64,000 bases of DNA from Cloeon dipterum (taxonomy: Eukaryota > Arthropoda > Insecta > Ephemeroptera > Baetidae), in the NCBI RefSeq assembly GCF_949628265.1, contig NC_088789.1:32295883-32359882 (forward strand). Reading direction: 5' to 3'. Numbering within the stretch: position 1 is the first letter of the stretch; every line of letters begins with the position of its first letter. A program made the translations under genes and the position numbers. Shown here piece after piece: positions 9,614 through 20,598 of this stretch. The notes below the pieces were generated by a model, which was given only the letters and a program-made list of their open reading frames with translations, was not told the origin of the DNA and searched no databases.

Positions 9614-12534
9614 TAGCGACTATTGACTCTAATTACGCTTGGTAGCGAGCGCAGAATGACTGGTAATTACAATACCTCCGCAATTTTGACCTCTATATAA
9701 TTGCACTTCGCTACCAAAGACATTTTCGCGCGAATTTTGAATTTTTGATCCATTATACACAACATAGCAAAATTTTACATCGTTTTGATGATGGGAAGCA
9801 AGATTTTTATGCCATCTAGTGTAATCCTTGCAATTATTTCTACCCAATCTGCCCTATAGTGTAGTAGTATAGAGAAATGTCACGACCAATTAATTTCTTG
9901 GACTAAAAAGGCAATACTTCATCCAGAATCATTACTTTTGTTTACAATTAGATAAAAAAAATCATCTATTTCGTTCCCGATGTTCATGCACACTCTGTGC
10001 TGAGTTTGAACACAGCAAATTGTTGTCGATGGTTTTTAATGAAAATTTTGTTGCGTGAACTTTGCCCTAATTGAACTACAAAACAGTTGAGAAAACTCTG
10101 ACTTTCCATTTTTGCGGGTTTTGCGGGCGTTCAAATGTAAAAAAATCTGGGAATTTTGACTACTTCATAACTTTGCTCAGGGTAGTCATAGAACGAAAAT
10201 TAAAAAACCGTATAACTCGACTCAAGAAGGCAAACAACTTTTACATTGACCTCAAAGTGGTAGGTCAAAGGTCAAGGTCACAAAAATTAATTTTTAGATT
10301 TTAAACTCAAATTTGAAAATGAATATATTGAAATTTTTTATTTTTTTCGTAGCCACTATGTAGAACACAAAAAATTAAGTTTGGAATGTTAAAATTTGGA
10401 ATGACACTTTGCCTCATTTTTTAATAAAAAATGAAATCTTCGAAAAACCTTGTTTTTCGAGGTTGGTAAAAAACGATGATCAACTAAATCTCGACTTGTA
10501 ATCATCCGATTTTGAAAAATCACATACCGTTAGACTCGTCTCGACGTCCCCAAGTGCACTAAAGGGGTATGGAATCTACCAACCCCAACCCCTTTTTTAA
10601 CTCCCTTAATAACGTGAAATTTAGAATTTTTCGTCCGTTTCAACACCTTAGCATGACGTTGACGAGTAATTGTCTTCTTCAAACCAATTCAGTTACTTAG
10701 TTCACTCAAAGACGAGTCAAACGGAACTAATATTTTGTAAATAGGACCACCACAACCTGAGATTCGGGTGCACAAAGTTTTTTTAATCGAGGCGGATGCA
10801 ATAGGATGCTTGATGAGCACGAAATCTCGAATTCTGCACTAAATGAAATGGGTTGATGGTTCTGGGAAGCTAGAAGTCAAATATGGATATTTGGGGTCTC
10901 CATTTCTGTTGTCAGTGTCTCGGAAGTGGTTAAAATACAATTTTCCGAACAAAAATGGATACAAAAATAAACGCGCTCGGGATGGGGTTTGTATTAGGTG
11001 TTTAATGGGATTGCACCCTTTAATCCCGAAATGGATGTTAGGGCATGTTGAGTGGTGTGCTGTTTATTTTATAATTGCGACGAGATTTTTAGTGCAGAAT
11101 TCGAGATTAGGTGCTCATCAAACATTTTATTGCATCCATCTCGATAAAAAAAACTTTGTGCACCCGAATCTCCGGTTGTGGTGGTTCTATTTACAAAAAA
11201 TTAGTTTCGTTTGACTCGTCTTTGATGGAACTAAGTAACTGAATTGGTTTGAAGAAGACAATTACTCGTCAACGTCATGCTAAGGTGTTGAAACGGACAA
11301 AAAATGCTAAATTTCCCGTTATTGAGGGAATTAAAAGGGGGTAGGGGGTTGGTGGGTCTCATACCCCTTTCGTGCACTTGGGGATGTCAAGACGAGTCTA
11401 ACGGTAGTCGGTTTTTCAAAATCGGATGATTACAAGTCGAGATTTAGTCGATCAACGATTTTTAGCAACCTCGAAAAACAAGATTTTTGAAGTTTTCATT
11501 TTTTATTAAAAAATGAGGCAAATTGCCATTCCAAATTTTAACATTCCAAACTTAATTTTTTGTTCTCTACAAAATGGCTATGAAGGAAATAAAAAACTTG
11601 ATATCTTTCATTTTCAAATTAGAGTTCGAAATCAAAAAATAAATTTTTATGACCTTGACCTTTGGCCTACCATTTTGAGGTCAATATAAAAGTTGTTTGC
11701 CTTGTTTAGACGAGCTTACGGGTTTTTTAATTTTTGTTCTAGGACCACCCTGAGCAAAGTTATGAAGTACTCAAAATTCCCAGATTTTGACATTTGAAGG
11801 CCCCTAAAACCCGCAAATTTTGGAAAGCCATTTTTTCGATCATACTGAGTCCTCAATAATTGAAAATTTTTGAATGAAACAATTGGAAAAATATGAAAGA
11901 ATGGAAAATAATTTTAACGCACCAATTAGGAACATATAATATATAAAATCGAAAAAATACTTCCTTGGAATGTTTTGAAAGCTGAAATATTTTTTTCTGA
12001 GCATAATACATATGGTGTGGACTCAGTAAAGTGTTCAGGTATTTTTTTTTTTGTGACTCAAGAAGAGCTGTTTTGGTAAGTCTTTTAATGAACGAAATTT
12101 GGGCAAATGCGTCGTCACTTATCGAACCTGAGGGCTTGATAATTCACCATCACAGTAGGTCCTTTATCCCTCAAATAATATTCCACGACATTATTGTTCA
12201 TTACAACTAAAATTCGTGCGTGGAAGTCTGCATTATTACGTGGTAACGAATTAAAAAATAAAGCTACCACAGATGTTGCCATGTTTGAGTGAGAATAGGC
12301 AACAGAAACGGGCCAATAGATAATCGGTAAGACATATGAAAATAACCGGATGATAATGTAGATTCATAATACCAATTACCATTTGTCTAACTTTAAGAGG
12401 ATATTAATAAACCGGTTTTTTGTTGCTCCTGTAAAATCGAATTCTGTGCAATTAGAGGTAAAAATTGCGGAGGTATTGTAATTACCAGTCATTCTGCGCT
12501 CGCTACCAAGCGTAATTAGAGTCAATAGTCACTA
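9614..12534. mobile_element. 2.9 kb DNA transposon with ~95 bp TIRs
   Basis: Both ends carry the same inverted sequence, TAG(C/T)GACTATTGACTC followed by about 80 nearly identical bases, to CAATTTT(G/T)ACCTCT...AATTGCAC. The element interrupts the unit 2 MITE; the uninterrupted MITE is seen at 5650 and 15306. A clean target duplication is not obvious. No transposase ORF is seen, and the interior is dominated by a large palindrome (10065-11835). Superfamily not assigned. Confidence 0.75.
10065..11835. repeat. Giant imperfect palindrome (arms ~770 bp)
   Basis: The left arm (about 10065-10845) and right arm (about 11090-11835) are inverted copies. Examples: AGGTCAAGGTCA near 10265 pairs with TGACCTTGACCT near 11655; GTGCACAAAGTTTTTTTAAT (10769) pairs with its inverse at 11140-11160; the arms meet around a 240 bp spacer. 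A transcript across it would fold into a very long hairpin. Divergence between arms appears modest and includes small indels. Confidence 0.8.
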
Positions 12535-13154
12535 GTGTTCGCAGCCGCCAGCAGATGGCACCATAGTATACTTTTGTAATAAATTTAATTTTAAAGCTCT
12601 TTTCGCTGTGATTATTGACTCTATCCTGACACTGTGCATTTTTCACTTAGTGTTTTCTTTTTAAGAGATGAAAACAAAAATTTATCGACCCAAATCACCG
12701 TTTTTTGAACTGTAAAATATTTTCCAGCATTTCTACAGCGAATACCTGGACTGATTTTGGTTTTCAGCTCGTCAAAAGAAAGCATATTAATTGAAGAACG
12801 CACAAGTGGCAGGATTGAGTCTGAAATCGCAGTGGAAATGCCTCAAAATTTAATTTATTACGGAAAAATACGGTGGCGACTTCGAACACTAAATCTTACA
12901 GTCGGAAATGAAACAACGGTTATTTCCAGCACAGGGTGCAATCGTTTAGGCAGTAAAAATTAATTTAATTAATAAGTTTCATTGCACTAACTACGAAATT
13001 TTATCGACTTTTCAAGTGATTGATTGTTAAATTAAAAGAAGAGACGCCAATTGAAGATGATTTATTTCCGAATCAAAATCCTACACTCATTTTTAGTAGT
13101 CCACTAAATGTAAGTTCAAAATCTCGCGGGCTTGGAAAAAGTTCATTTGTTTAT

Positions 13155-14306
13155 TTAATCTCCGATGATCACGGATCGAGTTACACGCCTCTTGAATAAT
13201 TTGGGATGGTTGTACTTCATGTGCAAATCTCTGCAATTTCGAGAGAACCATTTTTGGCAAACGTCGCACTGCTCCATGTGCGCCACTCGCACGTGTTCCA
13301 CGAGATGCTGTTTGTACAAAAACTTGTTGCCGCACGTCGCACACCCGAATTTGAAGCCGATCAAATCGTGGGCGCTCAAAAGGTGCGCCTTCAAATCTCT
13401 GAAACGGCGGAAACTGGCTGAGCAATGCGCGCAGTGTTTCAAGCAGACCTCCTCCTTCTTCGCAGCCTCGACCTTCGAATGGATTTTTGATCTCAAATTT
13501 CTTTTCAAGGAACAGGAATCCTTCGAAATTGTCGATTTTTGGCTCTTTCCTCTCTTGCTTTTCTTCGCGGCTTCAACCTTTGAATGGACGTTGGTGGATC
13601 TCGAATTTATTTTCACCCGGCGATTTTCCTGTTCTTTCAAAAGCTTCGATTTTTGGCACTTTCCTCCTCTGCTTTTCAAGTGTCGATCTAAATCAGATTT
13701 TTTAATGAAGATTCTGAGGCAAACGTCACACTTGAACGGAGTTTGTTTGCAAAGCTTCAGATGCTTTTGATAGTGTCCCGAGCACTTGAACTTCTCTTTG
13801 CAGCGCTGGCAGTTCGTCTCCAACAAGTGCCCATCTCTGTATTTCCGGACAGTCACTTTTGATCTGCAAAATCTACACCGCCTCTTAATGACACAATCAT
13901 ACGTGTGTTTCCTTATGGCCGTCCTGGAGCCAAACCATTTCTTGCAAATATCACATTCAAGATTTTCTGTTCCGTGCTTGATATCGATGTGTTCTGTCAA
14001 ATTGCTCTTGGTTTTAAATGAGGAATTGCATCTTCCGCATTTAAATTTTCGGGATTCTTCTTCTGCTCTATGAACAGAGTCAAAGTGGTTTTTCAACTCT
14101 CCGGGTGTTTTGAAGTAACCATAGCATCCACGAACAGAACATTTTTCAGAGTATTCCTTATGGACATCACCAATGTGTCTTCTGTAATTGTTGGTCTTTA
14201 TCTTCTGTTCACAAAAGCTGCATTGCAATGTTTTCCGCTCCCTAGGCATATTCTTCTTTTCTTCAACTCTGTGAAAATGAGAAACACAATAGTAATTTTC
14301 ACACAT
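13155..14306 (-). CDS. C2H2 zinc-finger protein, triplet copy 2
   Basis: An open frame of 383 aa from the ATG at 14306 (MCENYYC). Upstream, the frame stays open for a few codons reading HVRLTHKNAV, the end of a former finger 1, then meets a stop. Fingers follow the family order: SHFH remnant of finger 2, CSFCEQKI, Cys-x4-Cys CSVRGC, CGRCNSSF, CDICKKWF, a Cys2-Cys finger, CQRCKEKF, CDVCLRIF, then a basic linker with duplicated SKVEAAKK, CAHCSASF, CATCGNKF and the terminal CDVCQKWF. Probable nuclear DNA-binding protein. Copy 3 at 16.4 kb is very similar over the last third. No ZAD exon is visible; spliced leader exons with conserved donors may exist at 14460-14830. Confidence 0.7.
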   Translation of the reverse strand: MCENYYCVSHFHRVEEKKNMPRERKTLQCSFCEQKIKTNNYRRHIGDVHKEYSEKCSVRGCYGYFKTPGELKNHFDSVHRAEEESRKFKCGRCNSSFKTKSNLTEHIDIKHGTENLECDICKKWFGSRTAIRKHTYDCVIKRRCRFCRSKVTVRKYRDGHLLETNCQRCKEKFKCSGHYQKHLKLCKQTPFKCDVCLRIFIKKSDLDRHLKSRGGKCQKSKLLKEQENRRVKINSRSTNVHSKVEAAKKSKRGKSQKSTISKDSCSLKRNLRSKIHSKVEAAKKEEVCLKHCAHCSASFRRFRDLKAHLLSAHDLIGFKFGCATCGNKFLYKQHLVEHVRVAHMEQCDVCQKWFSRNCRDLHMKYNHPKLFKRRVTRSVIIGD

Positions 14307-14861
14307 TACTGCGTTTTTGTGTGTCAATCTTACATGTTAATTAGTGTTTAGAATTAAATCCTTTTTCTTATGATATGCAGAGCCGATTTTAGATTTTTAA
14401 TTTCTCTGAATCTTCTCCTTCTTTTTTCCTTCAGAAATTTTTCTCCAGGCTTGATTACTAATTAAAATAATAAATATTTCACATAGAAACGTTAAATTTA
14501 AAATTTCTTACGCGAATTCACTCTCCTCTGCTGCCTGATTCACGAAAATCTATAAAATGGCTGGCCTTTCTTTTAATCTATAAAGAAAATTTTTTAATTT
14601 TTTAAACATTTAATAGAGTGAAAACTTACAAGCTCAACAAGAACTGGAATTCGGTTCGTTTTATTTCGAGATGTGTGGTCTTCAACCTCCCAATTCCGAC
14701 ACTCGAATGAGAATGAACAAACTGGAAGTATTCGCTTGGAGATAAAGAAGAAAAAGAGAGAAAAATAAAAAGAGCGGAATTCTTACCCTTCTCTCGCATT
14801 TTCAGAATACTTTGTTATATACAGCAGAAAAATTCAGAAAATGTTCTTTGTGAATAGAAGC

Positions 14862-15081
14862 TGATACACAGCGGCTGCTAGTCTTATTCGAGAGATTCGC
14901 CGCTGTTGTCTGGATTCCTTCGTCGGACGTCCAGACTAATACTTTTACTTACTATGATTTTAGGCGTAATAGGGAGGAAAAATTAAACGAGTGTTTTCCC
15001 TTATTCAGCATCATTGTTAAACTAAACTTTTATTTACGGCAGGGCTGCCAACTAGTGGCGTGCCAACATAACATTATATCA
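14862..15081. mobile_element. Solo LTR candidate
   Basis: A 220 bp insertion that starts TGATACACAG and ends ATTATATCA, i.e. TG...CA termini. It is flanked by the 5 bp direct repeat GAAGC at 14857-14861 and 15082-15086. Units 1 and 3 have the uninterrupted site (near 8026 and 18092). The TG..CA ends with a 5 bp duplication are the hallmark of an LTR-retrotransposon solo LTR. A short DNA transposon is the alternative. Confidence 0.65.
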
Positions 15082-15787
15082 GAAGCAAAGAATTTTATTG
15101 CTTTGCCATTTTTTTAAAATCATCTATTAAATTTCTGTAATACTCTTTGCTGTCGCTGCATATAATAAAAGCAGGGAGAGACGGTTAATATTTTGCATAA
15201 TAAAATAAAACGCGTATAAGATGAATGAAATTAAGCGAAAAAGCAGTTTTCGGGGGGCTGTGTTCTAATCTGGTCTCGAATTTTCTTAAAATCCTTCATA
15301 ATTCTCCAGAGTTGTATAAGCCTTTATAGTGTTCGCAGCCGCCAGCAGATGGCGCCATAGTATTTTTTTTGTAATAAAATTAATTTTAAAGCTCTTTTCG
15401 CTGTGATTGTTGACTCAATCCTGAAACTGTTCATTTTTCACTTAGTGTTTTCTTTTTAAGAGATGAAAACCAAAATTTATTGACCCAAATCACCGTTTTT
15501 TGAACTGTAAAATATTTTCCTGCATTTCTAGAGCGAATATCTGGACTGATTTTGGTTTTCAGCTCGTCAAAAGAAAGAATATTAAGTGAAGAACGCACAA
15601 GTGGCAGGATGGAGTCTGAAATCGCAGTGGAAGTGCCTTAAAATTTGATTTATTACGGAAAAATACGGTGGCGCCACCTGGTGGCGACTTCGAAGTTCGA
15701 ACACTAAGTCCTACAGTCGGAAATGAAACAATGGTTATTAACAGAACAGAGTGCAATCGTTTAGGTAGTAAAAATTAATTTAATTCA

Positions 15788-16214
15788 ATAGTTGCATAAA
15801 CCCTAAGTGTTCGAAGCCGCCAATTAACAGATGGCGCCACCGTAGACTTTCGATTTTAAGGCACTTCCGCTGCGATTTCAGACTCAATCTAGCTATTGTG
15901 CAATCTTCAATTAATTTGCTTTTTTTTTGACGTGCTGAAAACATAAATCGGTTCAGCCAATCGCCGTAGAATCGTGAAAAACTATTTTTTGAAATAAAAA
16001 AATATTTTCCGACGTTTCTACGGCGAATGGCTGAACCGATTTTGGTTTTCAGCACGTCAAAAAAAAGGAAATTAATTAAAAAAAGCAAAATAGCTAGATT
16101 GAGTCTGAAATCGCAGCGGACATTCCTTAAAAACGCTTAAAACAAAATTTTTAAGAAACTTTGTGGTTGCGCCATCTGTTGGTGGCTTCAATAACTAAGG
16201 GTTTATGCAGCTGG
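15788..16214. mobile_element. 427 bp foldback MITE, copy A
   Basis: Near-palindromic: GTTGCATAAACCC at the left pairs with GGGTTTATGCAGC at the right, and the centre pairs TCAGCCAATCGCCGTAGAA with its inverse. A TCA target duplication flanks it (15785-15787 and 16215-16217). A second copy with the same ends and TCA duplication lies at 56829-57253. Confidence 0.8.
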
Positions 16215-16393
16215 TCAATTAATAAATTTTATTGCATTATCTAAAAAAATTTAATCGATTTTTCAAGTGATTGATTGTTAAATTAAAAGAAGAGACGCCA
16301 ATTGAAGATAATTTATTTCCGAATCAAAATCCTACAGTCATTTTTAGTAGTCCACTAAATGTAAGTTCAAAATCTCGCGGGCTTGGAAAAAGT

Positions 16394-17539
16394 TCATTTC
16401 ATGGATCGAGTTACACGCCTGTTGAATAAGTTAGGATGGTTGTACTTCATGTGCAAATTTCTGCAATTTCGAGAGAACCATTTTTGGCAAACGTCGCACT
16501 GCTCCATGTGCGCCACTCGCACGTGTTCCAGCAGATGCTGTTTGTACAAAAACTTGTTGCCGCACGTCGCACACCCGAATTTGAACCCGATCAAATCGTG
16601 GGCGCTCAAAAGGTGCTCCTTCAAATCTCTGAAACGGCGGAAACTGGCTGAGCAATGCGCGCAGTGTTTCAAGCAGACCTCCTCCTTCTTCGCAGCCTCG
16701 ACCTTCGAAAGGATTTTTGATCTCAAATTTCTTTTCAAGGAACAGGTATCCTTCGAAATCGTCGATTTTTGGCTCTTTCCGCTTTTGCTTTTCTTCGCGG
16801 CTTCAACCTTTGAATGCTGGACGTTGGCGGATCTCGGATTTCTTTTCACCCGGCGATTTTCCTGTTCCTTCAAAAGCTTCGATTTTTGGCACTTTCCTCC
16901 TCTGCGTTTCAAGTGTCTGTTCAAGTGACATTTAAACATAAAGGTTTTGTGGCAAACGTCACACCTGAACGGAGTTTGTAAGCAATGATCCAGATGCTCT
17001 TGATAGAGTCCCGAGCACTTGAACTTCTCTTTGCAACGCTGGCAGTTCGTCTCCAACAAATGCCGACTTCTGTATGTCCCAACAGTCACGTCTAATTCAC
17101 AAATTGTGCACCGCCTCTTAATGACACAACGATACATGTGGTTCCTTATAGCCGTCCTGGAGCGAAACCATTTCTTGCAAAAATCACATTCGAGATTTTC
17201 TGTTCCGTGTTTGACACCGATGTGTGTTGTCAACTGGTCCTTGGTTTTAAATGAGAAACTGCATGTTCCGCATTTAAATTTTTTGGATTCTTCTTCTGCT
17301 TTATGGACAGAGTCAAAGTGGATTTTCAAGTCTTCGGGTGTTTTGAAGTAATCATAGCATCCACGACCAGAACATTTTTCAGGGTATTCCTTATGGACCT
17401 TAAGAATGTGTTTTCTGTAATTGTCGGTCGTTATCTTCTGTTCACAAAAGCTGCATTGCAATGTTTTCCGCTCTCTAGACATATTTTGCTTTTCTTCAAC
17501 TCTGTGAAAATGAGAAACACAATAGTAGTTTTCACACAT
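16394..17539 (-). CDS. C2H2 zinc-finger protein, triplet copy 3
   Basis: An open frame of 381 aa starting MCENYYCVSHFHRVEEK at 17539. It has the same finger order as copies 1 and 2: CSFCEQKI, CSGRGC (Cys-x4-Cys), CGTCSFSF, CDFCKKWF, CTICELDV, CQRCKEKF, CDVCHKTF, basic linker with two SKVEAAKK repeats, CAHCSASF, CATCGNKF, CDVCQKWF. Finger 10 of the wider family is missing and replaced by the linker. The protein stops three residues after VTRSMK, slightly earlier than copies 1 and 2. Probable nuclear DNA-binding protein; partner and target unknown. Confidence 0.7.
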   Translation of the reverse strand: MCENYYCVSHFHRVEEKQNMSRERKTLQCSFCEQKITTDNYRKHILKVHKEYPEKCSGRGCYDYFKTPEDLKIHFDSVHKAEEESKKFKCGTCSFSFKTKDQLTTHIGVKHGTENLECDFCKKWFRSRTAIRNHMYRCVIKRRCTICELDVTVGTYRSRHLLETNCQRCKEKFKCSGLYQEHLDHCLQTPFRCDVCHKTFMFKCHLNRHLKRRGGKCQKSKLLKEQENRRVKRNPRSANVQHSKVEAAKKSKSGKSQKSTISKDTCSLKRNLRSKILSKVEAAKKEEVCLKHCAHCSASFRRFRDLKEHLLSAHDLIGFKFGCATCGNKFLYKQHLLEHVRVAHMEQCDVCQKWFSRNCRNLHMKYNHPNLFNRRVTRSMK

Positions 17540-18265
17540 TACTGCTTTTTTGTGTGCTATCGATCTTACATGTTAATTGGCGTTTAGAATTAAATCCTTT
17601 TTCTCATGATATGCAGAGCCGATTTTAGATTTTCACTTTCTCTGAATCTTCTCCTTCTTTTTTCCGTAAGAAATTGTTCTCCAGGGTTGATTACTAATTA
17701 AAATAATAAATATTTTATATAGAAACAAAAAATTTAAAATTTCTTACCCGAATTCACTCTCCTCTGCTGCCTGATTCACGAAAATCTATAAAATGGCTGG
17801 CCTTTCTTTCGGTCTATAAAGAAAATTTTTTAATTTTTTAAACATAATAGAGTGAAAACTTACAAGCTCAACAAGAATTGGAATTCGGTTCGTCTAATTT
17901 CGAGATGTGTGGTCTTCAACCTCCCAATTCCGACACTCGAATGAGAATGAACAAACTGGAAGTATTCACCAGGAGATAAAGCAGAAAAATAGAGAAAAGT
18001 GAAAAGAACGGAATTCTTACCCTTCTCTCGCATTTTCAGAATAATTTTGTTATGAACAGCAGAAAAATTCAGAAAATGTTCTTTGTGAATAGAAGCGAAG
18101 GATTTTATTGCTTTGACATTTTTTTTAAATCATCTATTAAATATTTCTGTAATACTCTTTGTGTTTGCTGTATAAAATAAAAGCAGGGAGAGACGGTTAA
18201 CATTTTGCATAATAAAATAAAACGCGAAGATGAATGAAATTAAGCGAAAAAGCAGTTTTCGGGCT

Positions 18266-19111
18266 GTGGGTCGAGGAGGAGTAAGATTTTTCTCATTTAA
18301 AGGCAAAGTTTAATTAATAGAAAGCAAGCACGGCCGGCGGGGGGTTAATTTATTTTAATGGCATGTGCGCGTGGCGGCGGCTGCGGCGCGGCCGGAATAT
18401 TTATGGAGCTGCTCACCAGATTATTGCACATTCTGCCGGCTTTATTGAGTGTGAAATTCGCCGCACTCTGCGGAATTTTAAGCTGCTTTTTCCTTGGGCT
18501 TTGCAGAGAGTGACTTGCATTTCCTTGTAAATAAATCATCGGGTCGACTTTCATTTTTGGCCGGCCGGCGTGTGGCGTGGCGCGGCGCCGCGCGGCACAC
18601 ACGAGCGCGTTTAGCCAAATGAGCAGCAGCTCTGCTGCCCTCGGTGATTTCCTCGGGGAAATTCTGGCCTGAATTAAAAATTCACTCTCGCACCCGCTCT
18701 GCTTCTGCTGCTCGCCCCCGGCCGGCATTGATGCCCAGTCACATCATGCCCATTACCAGCCATTACTCATAATTACCCATCTCGAATTCAGCAGACAAAA
18801 CACGCTGCCATTACATTTCCTCCAAAACACCGAGACTCAAATAAGACAGTTTTCAGCAATGAAAGTTTGAATAAAAATTTAGGAAAACAAAAAAAATTTA
18901 CTCTAATTAATAATTTTATAATTAATATCCTTCATTCTCAAATACGGCTCTTAATAACTTAGACACTTTAAATGCCTACATAGATCAACGGGAAGGATTT
19001 CGCGCCTTTACTTTTGGTTTTACGTACAAATATCTGGCGTTTCAATTAAAGACCTCGGTGCGAGGAGGCGAGAAAATGGCCAATTTGGGCTCAATTTATA
19101 ATTGTTTTAAT
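18266..19111. other. intergenic, no supported gene
   Basis: A GC-rich stretch at 18320-18730 has a long minus-strand open frame but no domain, codon pattern or splice support. The remainder is AT-rich. Confidence 0.45.
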
Positions 19112-19620
19112 ATTCGACCATTTTGAAGCTGCGCACTAAATTTGTGCGCATATTAAGCATGCGCAGAATGTTCAGATCGCTTCTTCATCTCACAGGGCAG
19201 CTGAAATTCATCACTGCGCATGCGTGACCCAATTTAAAACCTTCTGCGCAGACGAAATTCCCACCGGGATCCGAGTTGCGATCTGTGTTTGGTTCCTGCT
19301 GGTCAGAAGTCAATATGGCGTCGAAATAATGGAGGCCAGTCAGGAGACAGTCCAGCGGCCAATCAGAAGCGTCAAAAAAGAGGCGTGCTGACCTAAAAAT
19401 TTCATTCCCGCGTATTTTGTTGCATTTCCATCAGCCTGATGTGCCATCTAACGGTCGATTCACCAACTACCGGGGTAATCAGCTCTTAGTAAAGAAATAA
19501 CAACAAAAATATTCATTGTTCTGAAGCAATTTTCATGATAAATTTTCCAAGTCAATTTCATTTCACGTTTGTAACTTTCCGCCATATCTGCGCGTCACAT
19601 TAATCCGGCCCCAGTGGTGA
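19112..19620. mobile_element. Repeat with CCAAT box and GCATGCGC palindromes, solo copy
   Basis: Homologous to 38926-39317 plus 41233-41345, where a LINE interrupts the same sequence. It includes GGCCAATCAGAAGCG (CCAAT-box-like), repeated GCATGCGCAG motifs, and the tail AAGAAATAACAACAAAAATA. No ORF. This copy gives the empty site for the LINE insertion. Confidence 0.65.
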
Positions 19621-19639
19621 TTTCCTCATGTCATCCGCT

Positions 19640-20598
19640 CGCAAGATGTTATTTAAAATGACAAGCAGAGATGTTATAAAAAAATGACCCTCCTTCACAC
19701 TTATTTCCAATTAAGTAAAAATACCAGATAAATGAATAGCGTCCAGCACACGTGTGTTACGGGGCTTTTGAAGCATCGAATTAAGCCAATTAACTGGAGC
19801 TTGATTTAGCAGCTTGGCTCGAGTGAGGGGTTTGTTAATTAATCAGCAGAGGTAATAAGAGTGTTTACCGGCGATGAATGCGACCGCCGCCCGGCGGCGC
19901 AATTACACCGCCTGCGAATGCCCTTTGCACAATTAGCCGCGCGCTGTATACACACTCTCTCTCACACACATATAATAAACTCTTTATTAAATTTTGATCC
20001 AATTCCGGCTTAATCAGTGCGATAATTGGCTGCTGGCCTTGCGAGCTCCAACAGGTATACACACACATTAAAATTGATTTTCGCGCCGCAATCTCGCGAA
20101 TACACAATGCACTGCTTTGTACTATTAATTGCATTTTCGTCCTTGAAAAAACTGAATATATAAAAAGCAAAGCTTATTCATATAAAGAAAAGGCGAAAAC
20201 AATTTTTAAAATGATCTCAGAAATTTTGGGGGGAAAAAATAAAAATTTCCCTGCTTCAATTTTAAATTTGTGAGAAGATTGAGTCAAAAGTTAGAGGTTT
20301 GGCAAGCGATTAGCACTGTTCCCTTCTGTAAAACCACGATTTATATTACAATTAAGGGATGTATTCCTAAATATTCGAACACCAATGAATATATCGCGAT
20401 GAGGGGGATCGTATTCATGCAAAAATCATTGATTTTTCGAGAAATTGGTAATTTTTTCACTTTTGACCTAAAAAAAAGCGCTTCTAGGTTTTGAATTTGA
20501 AGGTAATTGACGTCTCTCTCCTTCAGAGCAGCGCTGCCATCGCCAAGCCACCTTGATCCTCTACCATTTTACACTCAGGTTCAGGACGTTCACCTGAA
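19640..20598. other. intergenic, upstream of split zinc-finger gene
   Basis: No gene is supported. The leader motif at 20564-20585 (CCATTTTACACTCAGGTTCAGG-like, 13 nt before ATG) matches those at 1159 and 35030. Confidence 0.5.

Larger units (their letters stand above)
9541..15255. repeat. Tandem unit 2 of a 3-copy segmental duplication
   Basis: Same architecture as unit 1. It is enlarged by a 2.9 kb long-TIR element inside its MITE (9614-12534) and by a 220 bp solo-LTR candidate (14862-15081). The MITE is therefore split into about 9590-9607 and 12535-12900. Confidence 0.8.
15256..18265. repeat. Tandem unit 3 of a 3-copy segmental duplication
   Basis: Contains the MITE-like element (about 15306-15700), a younger foldback insertion (15788-16214), the zinc-finger gene 16394-17539 and its upstream flank to the GCAGTTTTCGGGCTG junction near 18265. 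It is the right-hand end of the array. Confidence 0.8.

Noticed and set aside
10843-11214. 123-aa plus-strand ORF at the centre of the large palindrome
   Set aside because: It spans the spacer and part of the right arm, with no recognisable domain; the frame is probably accidental.
18345-18728. 127-aa minus-strand ORF in a GC-rich patch
   Set aside because: No domain, no paralogue in the window and no convincing splice sites.
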